From assembly GCA_024036415.1 (NCBI GenBank), contig JAMWET010000814.1, positions 601,501 through 665,500 of the forward strand: a stretch of DNA of 64,000 bases. Direction: 5' to 3'. Both the position numbers and the translations under genes were made by a program. Below, piece after piece: positions 44,916 to 56,985 of the stretch (position 1 is the stretch's first letter; each line of letters begins with the position of its first letter). Under the pieces are notes generated by a model. That model saw only the letters and a list, made by a program, of their open reading frames with translations. It was not told where the DNA came from and did not search any database. The stretch comes from Prochilodus magdalenae (Eukaryota; Chordata; Actinopteri; Characiformes; Prochilodontidae).

Positions 44916-46934
44916 GTAATAGCAGTTATGTAAGTGATGCAGGACGGTAAGACGAGCTGGCTCCTGTAGATCACTCTCTGTCTGTAATGTACGGCCGTGT
45001 GGCTTTTCTGATCTCACATCTTTTGGGACATCAGGGATTTAATGTCTAGTGAGCGTGAGAAGTCAGTCAAGCATGACACCAACCAACTCCAAATGGTTGA
45101 GGCCCGAGAGGCCTGGGTTTAACCCTGAAACAGAGAGACAGAGTTAGTGTTAGGGTGGGTTTGGTAAGTGGTGTGGTGGTGTGGAGAGTTTTTCAGATGG
45201 CGTGACTGTGTTACATCTGTCTGCCTGTCCCTGTGCTCTTTGTTGTCGTGCCCCATGTGCGTCTGTTTGTGTTGGTCATATGCTCCTCCTGTCTCCGCCC
45301 TCTATGTCCTGTGTTTGTAGCCCCGCCCCAGGTGTTGCTTGTTAGCTGGTGTTCGTTTGTACTCCCTGTTGGCCCCTGTGTGTTAGCTTGGTGTTTTGTG
45401 TTCATGTTGTTCGTTTGGCTTCATGTTGGATGTTTCTGTCCCTGATAGTTAGTTGTTATCCTGGTTCTTGTTCCCTCCGTTTGTTTCTATTGTTGGTTTT
45501 GTTTTGTTATTTTGTGTTGTATTAAACCCACTTGCACCTACGTCCTGCCTCCTCGTCTACCCCCCCCCCCCCACCCTTGTGTGACAGGCTGCTACTCTAA
45601 TAGAATTCTAATAGATACAGATATAATAATAGAATAACAATAATACAGAAGTTACTCTGTTATTATTATTGTACTTTAATTAATTTTTAAAAAAATATTT
45701 TAATGTACTTTTGATGTTTTTGTCATCACTAATCAGTTAGGTTATCATTTTTATCCTTTTCTTCACCTTTTTTATATGATTTGGAATCTAGCACCTACAG
45801 GAAGCCTGTATATAGCCTGGTGAGTTCTTCGAGTAAAACTATAAAAAGCTACACCGGTATATTTGGACTCGTTTGTTGAAACTAAATCACTGGTAAACTT
45901 GGAATCAGTCTGGCAGCTTGTCACCTATGCCACAAGTTTAAGAAGTTCCCGGAGTGACAAAAAGCCTCTGAGCTCTACTTTCTCAAACTTATGAGCCATT
46001 TAGTGAGAATCTGAGAAAATGAGAGATATCAGTTCTCCACTCGGTAGTAGGAGGGTTCCTACATTTCCCATTGCTCACCATTAATCTTCCAGCCAGGAGG
46101 GTGGATTAGAAATACCGTTATGGTAATAACATGTATAACCCGTTTCAGGGAATACTGTAATGCCTGTTGCCTGCTGTACTGACTGTAAGCAATCAGGAAT
46201 ATTGCACAGCCAAATCCTCTCTTTTGTATCTGACAGAGGCCGAAAACAAGCTCACTCTAAATCCTCTAATCACAAATTCCCATTCAGGCCGCGCGATGTA
46301 TGCCGTGGACGATACATACGATCACCCATATATCATTCTAGGCTCTTTATCCAGCTGGTCATTCTGTGCTTGGTACAGTATCCCCTTCCATGAGCGCTGC
46401 TGTATGGGTGGGTCTGGAGGGTGTTAGTGTTCGGGTGTCTGCTGTGTGTCTACAGAGGTCTGAGAGGAAACAGCTGGTTTGCTCCAACCTCCAGTAGCCC
46501 CAGTGTTATTATGAACCTGCCAGCATCTGCCTGAGGTTAATACCACTGCCCTGCCCTGGACCACGACTCTCCCCTCACACATATGCGCTCACACACAAAC
46601 AGGATTAGGCGGGTTACGCAGAGTTACTGTTAGTTAGAGCAGCAGTGGTATTTTTACACAGTGTCAGAAACCTTATTGGGGTATAATGACATGTGGGAGA
46701 GCGGGGCAGCTAGTCACATGGTGAATATTTCCAGCGTGGTTCCCGATGGTTCTGCTGGTAAGTGGAATGCAAGGTTTGCACATCTGGTTGGTCTGATCTC
46801 ATATTATGTCTGGGAAGGGTACGACATAGTGTGCGCTGAGTGGTGCACAAATTTTCCACGTCCCATTTTCCCATAATCGGAATATTACTGATCTTGTAAT
46901 GAGTTAATTCTAGATTTAAGATTAAAATTCAAAG
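44916..46934. other. intergenic; possible retroelement tail at 45205-45590
   Basis: No gene. 45205-45590 is T/G-rich on the plus strand, has 'gttgtattaaacccac' (a poly(A)-signal-like word) and 'gtcctgcctcctcgtc', then a C-run (about 45560-45573) and 'gtgtgacag'. It resembles the tail or LTR of a fish retroelement, with low confidence. Confidence 0.3.
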
Positions 46935-47195
46935 ATTTAAGTCCCTGGTTGATCCCACAGTGGGGAAATTTAGTCTCCACATTTAACCCATCCGTGAAGC
47001 GAAACACCACAAACACACTCACTAGGGGACAGTGAGCACACTTACCCGGAGCGGTGGGCAGCCCTATCCACGGCGCCCTGGGAGCAGTTGGGGGTTGGGT
47101 GCCTTGCTCAAGGGCACCTCAGTCGTTACTGTAGGCTCAGGGAATCGAACCGGCGACCCTCCGGTCACAATGCTGGTTCCCTAACCTCCATCTAG
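46935..47195 (-). repeat. tRNA-derived SINE (SINE-2)
   Basis: On the minus strand it starts near 'accggagggtcgccggttcg' (B-box-like) and continues to 'gcaccccaacccccaac...'-type SINE body, ending near 'aaatttccccactgtgggat'. Near-identical to 27981-28115 in the shared part. Confidence 0.7.
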
Positions 47196-47269
47196 TTAAA
47201 AGAGATTACAGTGTTATGTTAGACATTTGCTAAAGCCCTAACCTAAGCTTTGCAGTATGGCCTAGTAAG

Positions 47270-47395
47270 TATACGGCATGGGCCAACTGGTCACAGTGAC
47301 TTTAAGTGCTTAGTAAAGCTGCTTTGTGACAACATCTGTTGTAAAAAGCACTATAAAAATAAATGTTGATTTAATTTGATTTGATTTGATGTTGG
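47270..47395 (+). repeat. LINE/SINE 3' tail (L2-like)
   Basis: 'aaagctgctttgtgacaaca' and 'gttgtaaaaagcactataaa', then a TTTGAT tail, as at 15965-16165. Confidence 0.6.
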
Positions 47396-47804
47396 GGCAA
47401 GTTTATCAGGTGCGATAGACTCCTTAAACAAGCCATACTGTGCTTCAGGCCTAAGACATTGATTAATGTTTAATGATCTGTGATTAATATATTAATTATT
47501 AAAGTTCAGTTTAGTTTTATTAGTTGCTAAATCCAGTGTGACATCTTACCGCACATAATGTCACAACACTAGTTACCCAGCTAGGATAGTTATTCCCCAT
47601 CTTCTTCTTCATGTTTCCCCCATTCCACCTTAAATGGTACATCAGTCATTATAACCCCTCAGGTCACAGAATGTAACCTCAGCTACATTTAAGGTGGAAT
47701 GGAAAAATAACACAACAACAGGAAACTGCTGGATGTCCTATATAACAATTAGGATGTTTTAATGCTGGGTAAAACGGGCCTGGGTCCAATTTCTGCCTTA
47801 ATGG
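47396..47804. other. no feature recognised
   Basis: AT-rich DNA. 'ttccaccttaaatg' at about 47623 and 'catttaaggtggaatgg' at about 47685 form a short inverted repeat. Confidence 0.35.
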
Positions 47805-47930
47805 ACAGTTTCATTCATGGTGCTTCCTGACCTTTGCCCAGAGAGCACTGGGATAGGCTCCAGCACCCACCCATGACCTAGGAGGATAATCAGTTTTGAA
47901 AATGAATGAATAGATAAATGAATGAATGTT
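47805..47930 (+). repeat. SINE-like 3' end (family of 2297-2620)
   Basis: 'agcactgggataggctccag', then an AATGAATGAATAG tail, matching the end of the 2297-2620 repeat. Confidence 0.6.
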
Positions 47931-47985
47931 TTGACAAGTAGTGACAGTAAGAAAAGTCTGTTTTGGATTATCATTAGGTTGCTGT

Positions 47986-48240
47986 ATATCGTCGCTGTCC
48001 AATGAAAAACATGTATCTCCATTTTTGTCCATTTTTACTTTTATGCATCATTTGACCCCAGCTGCTGCCGTTTACACTGTGTGAGAATTTCATGATAATT
48101 GGACCCACAGAAACAGCCCAAAAGTGTTTGGAAAGACGTCTGGTTCCATTGACTTCCATTCAAATTAAATGAGGTTTTTGGCCTCTCCTGTAAAGTTGCC
48201 ATTTTGGAGATACTTGTTTTTCTTTGCACAGCGACGATAT
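47986..48240 (-). mobile_element. MITE-B, complete copy
   Basis: A 255-bp element. Its ends are inverted repeats of about 35 bp ('atatcgtcgctgtccaatga' left; 'ttctttgcacagcgacgata' + 't' right). It has no coding content. This is the best-preserved copy and defines the family here. Confidence 0.88.
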
Positions 48241-48284
48241 GCTAGAGGTTTAAACACTACTCCTGTAATAATCTTCTGAAGCCC

Positions 48285-48749
48285 CTGTTACAGTGACTGC
48301 CCTTAACACTGCCTCAACATCACCAAAGACTCCAACGGTGCCATGCCAGACTGTCATGGAGTGACTCAGAATGTGTTTGTGGAGGCACCGGGGTCAGCAA
48401 GATAAATGCTTGTTATGCATCATCACACGTCCGGAAGGCCTGGCATCTCTCCACCTCCATCACAATCTGCAGGAACTGTGGGAGAGCATTCAAGCTGCAT
48501 GGGATGGATTATCACAGGACACCATCAGGATTACAAATCCATCCTGAGACATCTGGTATGTTGTGTTAGCAAACATGGTAGCCCAACGCCATACTGAGAG
48601 ACACTACTTCTGTATGTGTAGCTCAGTAAATATTCCCCATATCAGTCCAAATGTATCATCATTTAATGTTCCTAACCTTTATCCTTCTTCCCAATAGCAC
48701 CCCAATCCCACACTTCGTTCTGGTGTAAGTGTTCTTGTGGCGATGAGTG
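48285..48749 (+). mobile_element. Tc1-B copy K, partial
   Basis: Starts in the linker ('ccttaacactgcctcaacat') and lacks the FSDES region, going from 'gtgactcagaat' to 'gtgtttgtggaggcacc'. It carries the C-terminal part ending CCVSKHGSPTPY (open frame 48406-48597) and the terminal repeat ending 'gatgagtg'. Confidence 0.8.
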
Positions 48750-49194
48750 TCTGAGAGCCACGTAAACGTAACCGAGACTGAAGACTAATAAAATCATAAT
48801 CAGTAATGTCATCAAGGCACATGGTTTCATAACATAGCAAGTGTTCACCTCACAGCAACCTATTCATGAACGAGGCTGCGAGTGTGCGAATGTGCTATAG
48901 AGAAAGAACTCCCTGGCTCCACCTGAATACACTATGCAGCCCTGCAAATGTCAAACTGTGAAGACAAGACATATCACAAGCTCATCTTGTACCTTCCATT
49001 GTTATTTAACTAGCGTAAGCCCTGTTCACACACACAGCATGATAGCGCTGTTCCTGTCTGACATATAGAAGCGTATTTATTCATGCAACAGAACACATAA
49101 GCAGTGGTGTTAGTGAAAATGACATCATGGCTGTGCTTTGGTTCAGCAATAGCTGTAGTGTTGCCAGTGATTAAACACAAGTCTGGATGTCCTA
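48750..49194. other. no feature recognised
   Basis: Spacer between Tc1-B copy K and a SINE. Confidence 0.35.
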
Positions 49195-49425
49195 TTGCAC
49201 TTATACATTTACATTTATGGCATTTCGATGACGCTCTTATCCAGAGCTACTTACGAGGTTAACGATTACAGATAGGCCAACGTAGTGTTAGGAGTCTTGC
49301 CCATGGACTCTTATTGGTGTAGCTCAGCATAGTCACCCAGAATGGGATTCAAACCCCAGTCTCCCACATGTAGAGGTGGCACCCTGAGTAGTGGTGTTAC
49401 CCACTGAGCTACACCAACCACCTGT
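49195..49425 (-). repeat. tRNA-derived SINE (SINE-3)
   Basis: On the minus strand it begins 'ggtgtagctcagtgggtaac' (tRNA A-box) and has 'ctggggtttgaatcccattc' (B-box) about 45 bases on. The body ends with 'gataagagcgtcatcgaaat' and 'gccataaatgtaaatg', a widespread fish SINE end. Confidence 0.75.
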
Positions 49426-49779
49426 ACGGTAGTTTTACTACACAAAATAGAAAACAGAGATCATGTGCACTCAGACAATCCCACAATGCACCGCACAAAG
49501 TAACGTACGACTAATCTGCACTAGTACACCTGGGTTACCCATAATGCAATGCGTTGTTTGGTTTAAAGATTAATACCCAGGAGGAGGGTTACTTAGCCCA
49601 GCTACAACATGGTCTCCACCTCTCTTCACAGCTGTTACAGATGTAGGAGAGAGCTGTGTTATGTGTTGGAGGTTATATAGGACTGACTGCAGGACCTTTA
49701 CAGTGTTTATGTGAGGACATGTACTGTGGCACAGTAATAAAACTGTCATACACTCAGTTTCCTACGTGTTTCAGAGATA
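49426..49779. other. no feature recognised
   Basis: Spacer between repeats. Confidence 0.35.
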
Positions 49780-49930
49780 GGGCAATATTCAATTTTAATG
49801 TACGATATTTGGAACCAGACTTTCTTTTAACAGGCAATCTTGGGCCATTTCCATTGGTCCATTCAGCCAAAATGGATCTTTGGACATCGATTTCTTTGAT
49901 TTCTTTGGACAGTGACAATATTTTTGTCAT
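49780..49930 (+). repeat. partial MITE-B copy
   Basis: 'attttaatgtacgatatttg', 'gaaccagactttc' and 'tgggccatttccattggtcc' in family order; ends near 'ggacagtgacaat'. Confidence 0.5.
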
Positions 49931-49964
49931 TCAAAACAGAAAGTTCAGTAACATATTAATGCTG

Positions 49965-50165
49965 TACAAATATATCTCCATTTTTGTAGATCATTTGAAC
50001 GTGTCAGCTGTCCTTTACATTGTGTGGAAATTTCATGATGAATGGACCAAAAAAAAAACTCCAGATTCCCCAGTAATAAGATCTTTTACAGTAATATACA
50101 GTACACGTTAGGAATGGTTTTGCCTTGCCTGTGAAGTGATTTACATTTTAGGGGATATTTAAACT
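49965..50165 (-). repeat. partial MITE-B copy, opposite orientation
   Basis: 'atatctccatttttgtagat', 'catttgaacgtgtcagctgt' and 'atttcatgatgaatggacca'. Together with the copy at 49780 it forms an inverted pair. Confidence 0.6.
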
Positions 50166-50267
50166 GCAGCCATTCAGCCCATACAATGTTTTTAGTTCTA
50201 TCAGAGCTAACTGTCCAAATGAGTTTTTCTTTGATGGAGCTGAACTGCTCCCCAAACTAACCTATCT

Positions 50268-51565
50268 ACTGATCTAATGCACAGCTACTGCCCATTCTGT
50301 GCGGTCTGATGCGGAGCTACTGCCCATCCTGTGCGATCTGATGCGGAGCTACTGCCCATCCTGTGTGGTCTGATGCGGATCTACTGCCCATCCTGTGCGG
50401 TCTGATGCGGAGCTACTGCCCATCCTGTGCCGTCTGATGCGGAGCTATTGCCTATCCTGTGTGGTCCAATGTGGAGCTACTGCCCATCCTGTGCGGTCTG
50501 ATGCGGAGCTACTGCCCATCCTGTGCCGTCTGATGCGGAGCTACTGCCCATGCTGTGCGGTCTGATGCAGAGCTACTGCCCATCCGCTGTGGTCTGATGC
50601 GGATCTACTGCCCATCCTCTGTGGTCTGATGCGGATCTACTGCCCATCCTGTGCGGTCTGATGCGGAGCTACTGCCCATCCTGTGCCGTCTGATGCGGAG
50701 CTATTGCCTATCCTGTGTGGTCCAATGTGGAGCTACTGCCCATCCTGTGCGGTCTGATGCGGAGCTACTGCCCATCCTGTGCGATCTGATGCGGAGCTAC
50801 TGCCCATCCTGTGCGGTCTGATGCGGAGCTACTGCCCATCCTGTGCGGTCTGATGCAGAGCTACTGCCCATCCTGTGCGGTCTGATGCGGAGCTACTGCC
50901 CATCCTGTGCGGTCTGATGCGGAGCTACTACCCATTCTGTGCGGTCTGATGCAGAGCTACTGCCCATCCTGTGCTGTCTAATGCTGAGCTACTGCTTATC
51001 CTGTGTGGTCCGATGTGGAGTTACTGCCCTTCCTGTGTGGTCTGATGCGGAGCTACTGCCCATCCTGTGTGGTCCAAGGTGAAGCTACTGCCCATCCTGT
51101 GCGGTCTGATGCGGAGCTACTGCCTATCCTGTGCAATCTGATGCGGAGCTACTGCCCATCCTGTGCAGTCTGATGCGGAGCTACTGCCCATTCTGTGCGG
51201 TCTGATGCAGAGCTACTGCCCATCCTGTGCGGTCTGATGCGGAGCTACTGCCTATTCTGTGTGGTCTGATGCAGAGCTACTGCCCATCCTGTGCTGTCTA
51301 ATGCTGAGCTACTGCTCATCCTGTGTGGTTCGATGTGGAGCTACTGCCCTTCCTGTGCGGTCTGATGCGGAGCTACTGCCCATCCTGTGTGGTCCAATGT
51401 GAAGCTACTGCCCATTCTGTGCGGTCTGATGCGGAGCTACTGCCCATCCTGTGCAGTCTGATGCGGAACTACTGCCCATCCTGTGCGGTCTGATGCGGAG
51501 CTACTGCCCATCCTGTGTGGTCCGATGTGGAGCTACTGCCCATCCTGTGTGGTCCGATGCTGCTG
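50268..51565 (+). repeat. 32-bp minisatellite, about 40 units
   Basis: Unit: 'gatgcggagctactgcccat' + 'cctgtgcggtct'. Variants ('tggtccaatgtgg', 'tgctgtctaatgctg', 'attgcctatcc') recur in fixed neighbour order at distances of several units, so there is higher-order structure. The unit length is not a multiple of three and no long frame crosses the array. Confidence 0.95.
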
Positions 51566-51929
51566 CTTCATCTGCCATGACTGAGTGCCTATTGCTTACC
51601 TACATTTCTCACCAGTTTTACCATTCATGGAGCTCCTTGGTGTATTATACTAGGTGGAGGCTTTACCCATGTCCTGTTGAGCCTGCTTATGTAATCACAG
51701 AGCTATCAGACACTTCTTCTTCTGTCCAACAAAACCATGAACGCTTCTGATATATTTCTAATAGTTCATCACAGTAGGCTTCTAGCAGCTGTAGATGGAA
51801 AAGGCTGTAACTGTAATAAACTCCTTACAGTGGTCAGGGGCCTCACTCGATTTCTCACTGTCAGTCTCACACTAACAGTTACTGGTTAATCTCCATTCAA
51901 TATTGTGAATAATTGTAAATTCTGATCCT
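51566..51929. other. no feature recognised
   Basis: Spacer between the minisatellite and an L2-like tail. Confidence 0.35.
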
Positions 51930-52155
51930 GTTTTGTGCTTGTCTTGCTATCCGGTGTGGAACAGAGAAGGATAGGTTCCCCTTTTAAATCTGGTTCCTCT
52001 CGTGGTTTCCTCCTTTTGCTCAGATGGAAGATTATTCTTGCCACTGTCACCCTCGGCTTGCTCATCGGGGCCTTGGATCCGGATTCTCTGTAAAGCTGCT
52101 TTGTGACAACACCGGTTGTAAAAGTGCTATATATATATAAACCTTGACTTCACTT
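51930..52155 (+). repeat. LINE/SINE 3' tail (L2-like)
   Basis: 'tctggttcctctcgtggttt', 'gccactgtcaccctcggctt', 'gtaaagctgctttgtgacaa' and a CTTGACTTCACTTGACC tail: the fullest copy of this tail in the window. Confidence 0.65.
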
Positions 52156-53344
52156 GACCTGACCTTTTGGTCGGACAGTCTAAAGAAAAATCGGCATCTA
52201 TGAACGGCAAAATAAACAAACTAGCTAGGAGCTAGCCAGCAACCAACCGAATAAACAATATGGGTAGTGCAATGCTTTTCTAATAGGCTTAAACATACCG
52301 ATATTCAGGTGTATCTGCAATTATAATAAAAACCTAGCGATTAACAATTACTCCCTTTTCTGCTCTCTGTTGCTTAAATAAACAATAAATAACCACTTAA
52401 TGTTTTACTAAATCCAACTTACTACATATCAAAATCACACGGATGTAGTTCACTTTTTACCTTCTACTGTATGTAGTGTTATTTCCAGCATGGTACATCT
52501 GCCTACCTCTTTCAAATCCTGCACACATGAAGCAACTCTAGCCTCTTCTGCAGCTCCACCGCTCAACTGATGACATGTTCCAGACCTTTCAAAGGCTGCC
52601 AGTGGCCTTGAGTCTTTGTGATGAGAGCTCAGTTCAAACGAGTCTGCGGCCAAGCTTTGCCCTCCTTCCCTGTCCAGATTTATGTGGCGGTGTGGGGAAC
52701 AATGATGTGCTGTTTTGCTCCCTTTGAAATATGGCCTCTTCTATCACCTCTATCTGTGCTTCTTCAGGATGATTGTGTTGGATAATAGTCTTCTGACCTC
52801 ACCGTATCCATCTGTCCCGCACCGAGGTTCCTTATACAGCCCTTGCAGTAGTGTAATTATATTCCATTGCTTTAAGTGCACGTACATACGGTGGATTTCC
52901 TCACTATCTTGGGAGGACGCTAAACAGCCGGGCACTTGCCTTCTGTCGAGACAACGTGCTGGGCTTTGTGGAGCTGCTAAGACTAACTGATGCTCCAGCA
53001 GCCAGAGGGCATGTTTTAGCCTCTCCTCACCTGCTCATTAGTCACAGCGACTCTAGTGTATAACAGCAGACGTTCCATGTTGGAGGACGATGCCTGCCGC
53101 AGTGCAATGTCACATCTCAAGCAGATCTTTGTCATGGAAGGACACAGCAACTACAAGACTGCGGTGATTCTGGGAAAGGACGTAAGAAGGACCTGAACCC
53201 CTGACCTTGATCAGCTGTGCTGTACACTACTAGTGCTCATTATTTTCTCAGCAGGCACAACCTCAACCTCGTCTCAGATTGGCAGGCAAACGATTTTTGT
53301 CAATTAACAGCGTTTAATAAACCAGTATAATCTAGCATTACACT
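52156..53344. other. intergenic, no feature recognised
   Basis: No repeat family or credible coding frame recognised. Confidence 0.35.
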
Positions 53345-53850
53345 TTAAAGTAACCTCACTTGACCAAAACAGTCCCCTGTGACTGAAACGTATGCATGCA
53401 ATACCTCCACAAGCACTAATACCAGCTGTGACTGGATTTGGCATGTACAGGACAAGGTTCTGATGTAGGCCACATCAATGTTCAGACATTCTTGCATCAC
53501 AGAATTGTGCATTTGGGCCAGATTTGGTGTATGGATTTTAGTTTCCAGGATTTCCCAGGATTTTAGAATCTGCTGGTAGACCCATATGACCCCTATACAC
53601 TTCCATACACCTGCAGATTCAGCTACTTCCTTCACACTGTGTTCTTTGGCCACGCCCACATGCAGACACTCCATTAACATCTGCTCTGGAGCCATTTTCC
53701 ATAAATGGAACGAGACATTCACTGCACTGTAGCACCTCTTCTCAACCTAGGCATCCCGTCACTCACTCACCTGGTGTTTCTACCCACAACATCCCCATGC
53801 AGCGCCATCTGAAGGAGCCTGAAGTTACTACCACTTTAAACATGCAAGGT
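53345..53850 (-). repeat. repeat M, longest copy
   Basis: A dispersed repeat also found at 58477-58800 and 36170-36300. On the minus strand it has an open frame (53345-53722, starting MNVSFHLWKMAPEQMLMECL) that could derive from a transposase DNA-binding domain (AKEHSVKEVAESAGVW), but I cannot name the family. Confidence 0.6.
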
Positions 53851-54147
53851 GACTGATTTTTGTCCTGGGAGCTTAGGTGCCAAGTGTGTTCAATTGTTGA
53901 ACAGTGAACATTATTATGAGCTCACACTGCTAATTTGCATATCATCACTGTCCAAAGAAAAACAGGTATCTCCAAAATGGCAACTTTACAGGAGAGGCCA
54001 AAAACCTATTTTAATTTGAATGGAAGCCAATGGAACCAGACGTCTTTCCAAGCTGTTTTGGGCCATTTCTGTTGGTCCAATGTTTTAGAAAGTTCCACAC
54101 AGTGTTAACAGCAGCTCATGTGATCAAAAGAGGCATAAAAGTAAAAA
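53533..54147 (+). repeat. segmental duplication, copy 1
   Basis: About 615 bases, from 'ggattttagtttccaggatt' to 'aggcataaaagt', shared with 58477-59096. They cover parts of both repeat M and MITE-B plus the spacer between them, so they arose by duplication rather than by separate insertions. Confidence 0.88.
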
Positions 54148-54193
54148 TCATTAAAAATGGAGATACATGTTTTTCTTTGGACAGCAACGATAT
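53939..54193 (+). mobile_element. MITE-B, complete copy
   Basis: 255 bases from 'atatcatcactgtccaaaga' to 'tttggacagcaacgatat', with inverted ends and the family core. Confidence 0.85.
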
Positions 54194-55030
54194 GTAGGTG
54201 TGTAACCATACATACACTGCACAGTGTAACACGTATAGCTGCTCCTGCCTCATGATACAATACAGTAGCGTCAGTATAGGAGCAAGGACGCTTGGAAAAC
54301 ATAGTCCTTCAAGCAATAGTCCTTCTACTTTACTGAATATGGCAACAGTGGACACTACCGCCCAGCGCTGGGTCAGCAAGCAGGTCATCTACAACCACAC
54401 AGCTCTTACTGACCGGAAACATCAACATTGCACCACTATCTCACTAAGCGGCCACATAGCACAGTACAGGCTAGCCCAAATAACAACTATGTGCATGACT
54501 TACGTCCAGCGTACTCTCAGGAGGCCCAGAGCATGTCCACACGTGTGTATACAGAATTAGAAAGGAATGCTAACAAACCTTTAGCAATTTATTTATTGAT
54601 TTTTAATTAGTATTCTCAAACTATATACTTAAATATTCGTATGTATAACATCAGTGGAACCGCATGTATTACCCATAGATTAGGGATTCACCACACTGGC
54701 ACAACCTTATTATTTATGTTGCCAACATGGAATAATATGGACAACAGGGAATTCAATAAAAACCATAATGCAAACTTTGTTGTTGATGTTTCCAGATGAC
54801 GCTGTCACAGCTCTCTGAGGAATTGCATTTCAATGTTGTGACAACAGTGTGAGCACCAAAACAATAGGCTGTCACAATGTTGTCACAATGTAACTGTGTT
54901 TGCTGGGCTTCTACTGCCAGTGTCATACACCTGTTAGCTGTGTAATGGCTGAGGAAACACCCCTGGACTTAATTAGGAGAGGTGTTCTCTCTCTTAAACA
55001 GAGCCGACCTTTCACACAGATCACGTTCTA
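54194..55030. other. intergenic, no feature recognised
   Basis: No repeat or coding feature recognised. Confidence 0.35.
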
Positions 55031-55563
55031 CAGGGGTTGGACAATGAAACTGAAACACCTGTCATTTTAGTGTGGGAGGTCTCATGGCTAAATTGGACCA
55101 GCCTGGTGGCCAATCTTCATTAACTGCACATTGCACCAGTAAGAGCAGAGTGTGAAGGTTCAGTTAGCAGGTAAGAGCACAGTTCTGCTCAAGATACTGC
55201 AATGCACACAACATTATGGGTGACATACCAGAGTTCAAAAGAGGACAGATTGTTGGTGCACGTCTTGCTGGCGCATCTGTGACCAAGACAGCAAGTCTTT
55301 GTGATGTATCAAGAGCCACGGTATCCAGGGTAATGTCAGCATACCACCAAGAAGGACGAACCTCCACCAGCATCACGTAGTGACCTGGCCACTATCCTGC
55401 AAGAAGAATGGCTTAAACTCCCTCTGACCACTGTGCAGGACGCAGTATATGTCATTCCCAAGACCAACTGACGCTGTATTGGCCGCAAAAGGAGGCCCTA
55501 CACCATACTAATAAATGATTGTGGTCTAAAACCAGGTGTTTCAGTTTCATTGTCCAACCCCTG
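55031..55563 (+). mobile_element. non-autonomous Tc1-A element, copy 4
   Basis: 533 bp with perfect-looking inverted repeats and TA on both sides. Nearly identical to copies 1, 2 and 5. Confidence 0.94.
55216..55380 (+). CDS. HTH-only Tc1 transposase remnant, 54 aa (Tc1-A copy 4)
   Basis: Same product as at 8093-8257, here with GQIVGARLAGAS and ending TSTSIT-stop, probably closest to the family consensus. Expression is unknown. Confidence 0.6.
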   Translation: MGDIPEFKRGQIVGARLAGASVTKTASLCDVSRATVSRVMSAYHQEGRTSTSIT

Positions 55564-56798
55564 TAGCTTCAAGCTAAAAGGAGGGTCACCTGAGCTAAAC
55601 ACGATCAACAAACGGTAGGCCTGGTTCTTCCAGCCTGTCTGCAGAAGCTGTGCCATTTGGTGTGAACACTGGCGCCCCCTAGGTTGCTGTGGTGTTTGCT
55701 GTAGTGCTGGAGGAGTTAAAAACACAGATTTGCTCTCAGGATGAAACTGTGATGTCAGTGTTTTCACATATGCTGCTTGAGAATCACTCTTTGTCCTGCC
55801 AGGTCCTGAGTGCGCTTTCTTCCACGAGTTCATTAATTCTGTGCCAAACGAAAACGAGCCGGTGCAGCATCACACCTCAGCAGAGACAACATGAGCCGGC
55901 AAGCGTCTTTGTCCGGCCCAGGCCGTCTGTCATCTCTCCTGTGAATCGCAGCAAATGTTCTCATCATGCTCAGCTTTCAAGGCTTTTGGGTTTGGATTAG
56001 AGCTGCTGAAACGCAGGCCCGGCGCCCGGGAGCACTAATGGCCGAGCCTCTTATTATTTTCTCTCCATTACTGTCTTCGGGTAAAAAGACAGCGGAGCTT
56101 GTTGTCTCGCTGCCGCGCTCTCAGATATGGACTACTAAGATCTTTCTTTTTTCCGCTGAGCGGCGCCATGTTAAGTCTCCAGAGAGGGCCGTGGTCTTGG
56201 AGAGCTTGAGGCCAGTCTACAAACCATATACACAGCACGCCCACTCGCGCGCACACACTTAGCCTGCGCTTTCATTGATAACGGCCGGGCTTTCCATTTG
56301 AATGGTTGGATCTAGTTTGAGTTCTGCGGCTGTAAATCCACACACCCCCTTGTTTTGAGCTGGTGCTATATTTAAAGTGATTTGCACATTCTGCCTTTTT
56401 CCATTCTCTCCTACCGCAGCCAAGTGTAAAGGAATGACAAGAACAACCATCTTGTTAATGTTCTGTCTGGGCTTGTAATCAGCCTCCAGATGCTCCACCA
56501 CCACTCACACTGCCAAATCCAACACTGTGCTACACAAAGCTAGACCACATGATTGTCCTGCATTACAGAGGAAACTGTATACGCCATAGTGGGATCTTTT
56601 GGATAATATGTGGCCCTGTCCCAGTTGCTACGCTAGTCGCCCACATGAATTTTTCTCTTTCTCCAGACATGGTTAATCCCCTGCATTTGGTCTCCTGTAG
56701 TTTCATGGTGAAGCCATATAGCTAGAACACCTACGGTGCAGGGTTAGCCCTCTTATCCATAACCCCCAAATGACGTCCCAGGCTTTGAGACTAATGAA
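55564..56798. other. intergenic, no gene recognised
   Basis: 55680-56270 is GC-richer than its surroundings, with open frames on both strands (for example 55689-56000) that have no recognised domain. It could be regulatory DNA or an exon of an unrecognised gene. Nothing decides this. Confidence 0.25.
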
Positions 56799-56985
56799 AC
56801 CAGCATTTCTCAACCCTGGTCCTGGAGGCACCCTGCCCTGCACATTTTAGTAGATTCCCTGCTTTAGTACCGACCCTGCAACTCCGAGAGGGCTTGTTAA
56901 TGAGCTGATAAGATGAATCAGGTGTACTGGGAGCAGGGAAAGCAGGGCAGGGTGCCTTCAGGACCAGGATTAAAAAACATTGAGA
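56799..56985. mobile_element. fold-back MITE
   Basis: The left arm 'tttctcaaccctggtcctgg' + 'aggcaccctgccctgc' is matched in reverse by 'gcagggcagggtgccttcag' + 'gaccaggattaaaaaaca'. The centre has 'ttgttaatgagctgataaga'. This is a common fish palindromic repeat. Confidence 0.8.

Noticed and set aside
46167..46427. Overlapping frames of 77 and 86 codons
   Set aside because: Two frames are open at once in the same place with no homology, which points to chance.
49195..49425. A possible tRNA gene from A-box and B-box matches
   Set aside because: The cloverleaf does not close and a SINE body follows, so it is a tRNA-derived SINE.
50268..51565. CRISPR-like look of regular 32-bp repeats
   Set aside because: Units are directly adjacent with no unique spacers, and the setting is a vertebrate genome; it is a minisatellite.
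55689..56000. A 103-codon frame starting MVFAVVLEELKTQICSQ
   Set aside because: No recognised domain and an overlapping antisense frame of similar size; left as undecided intergenic DNA.
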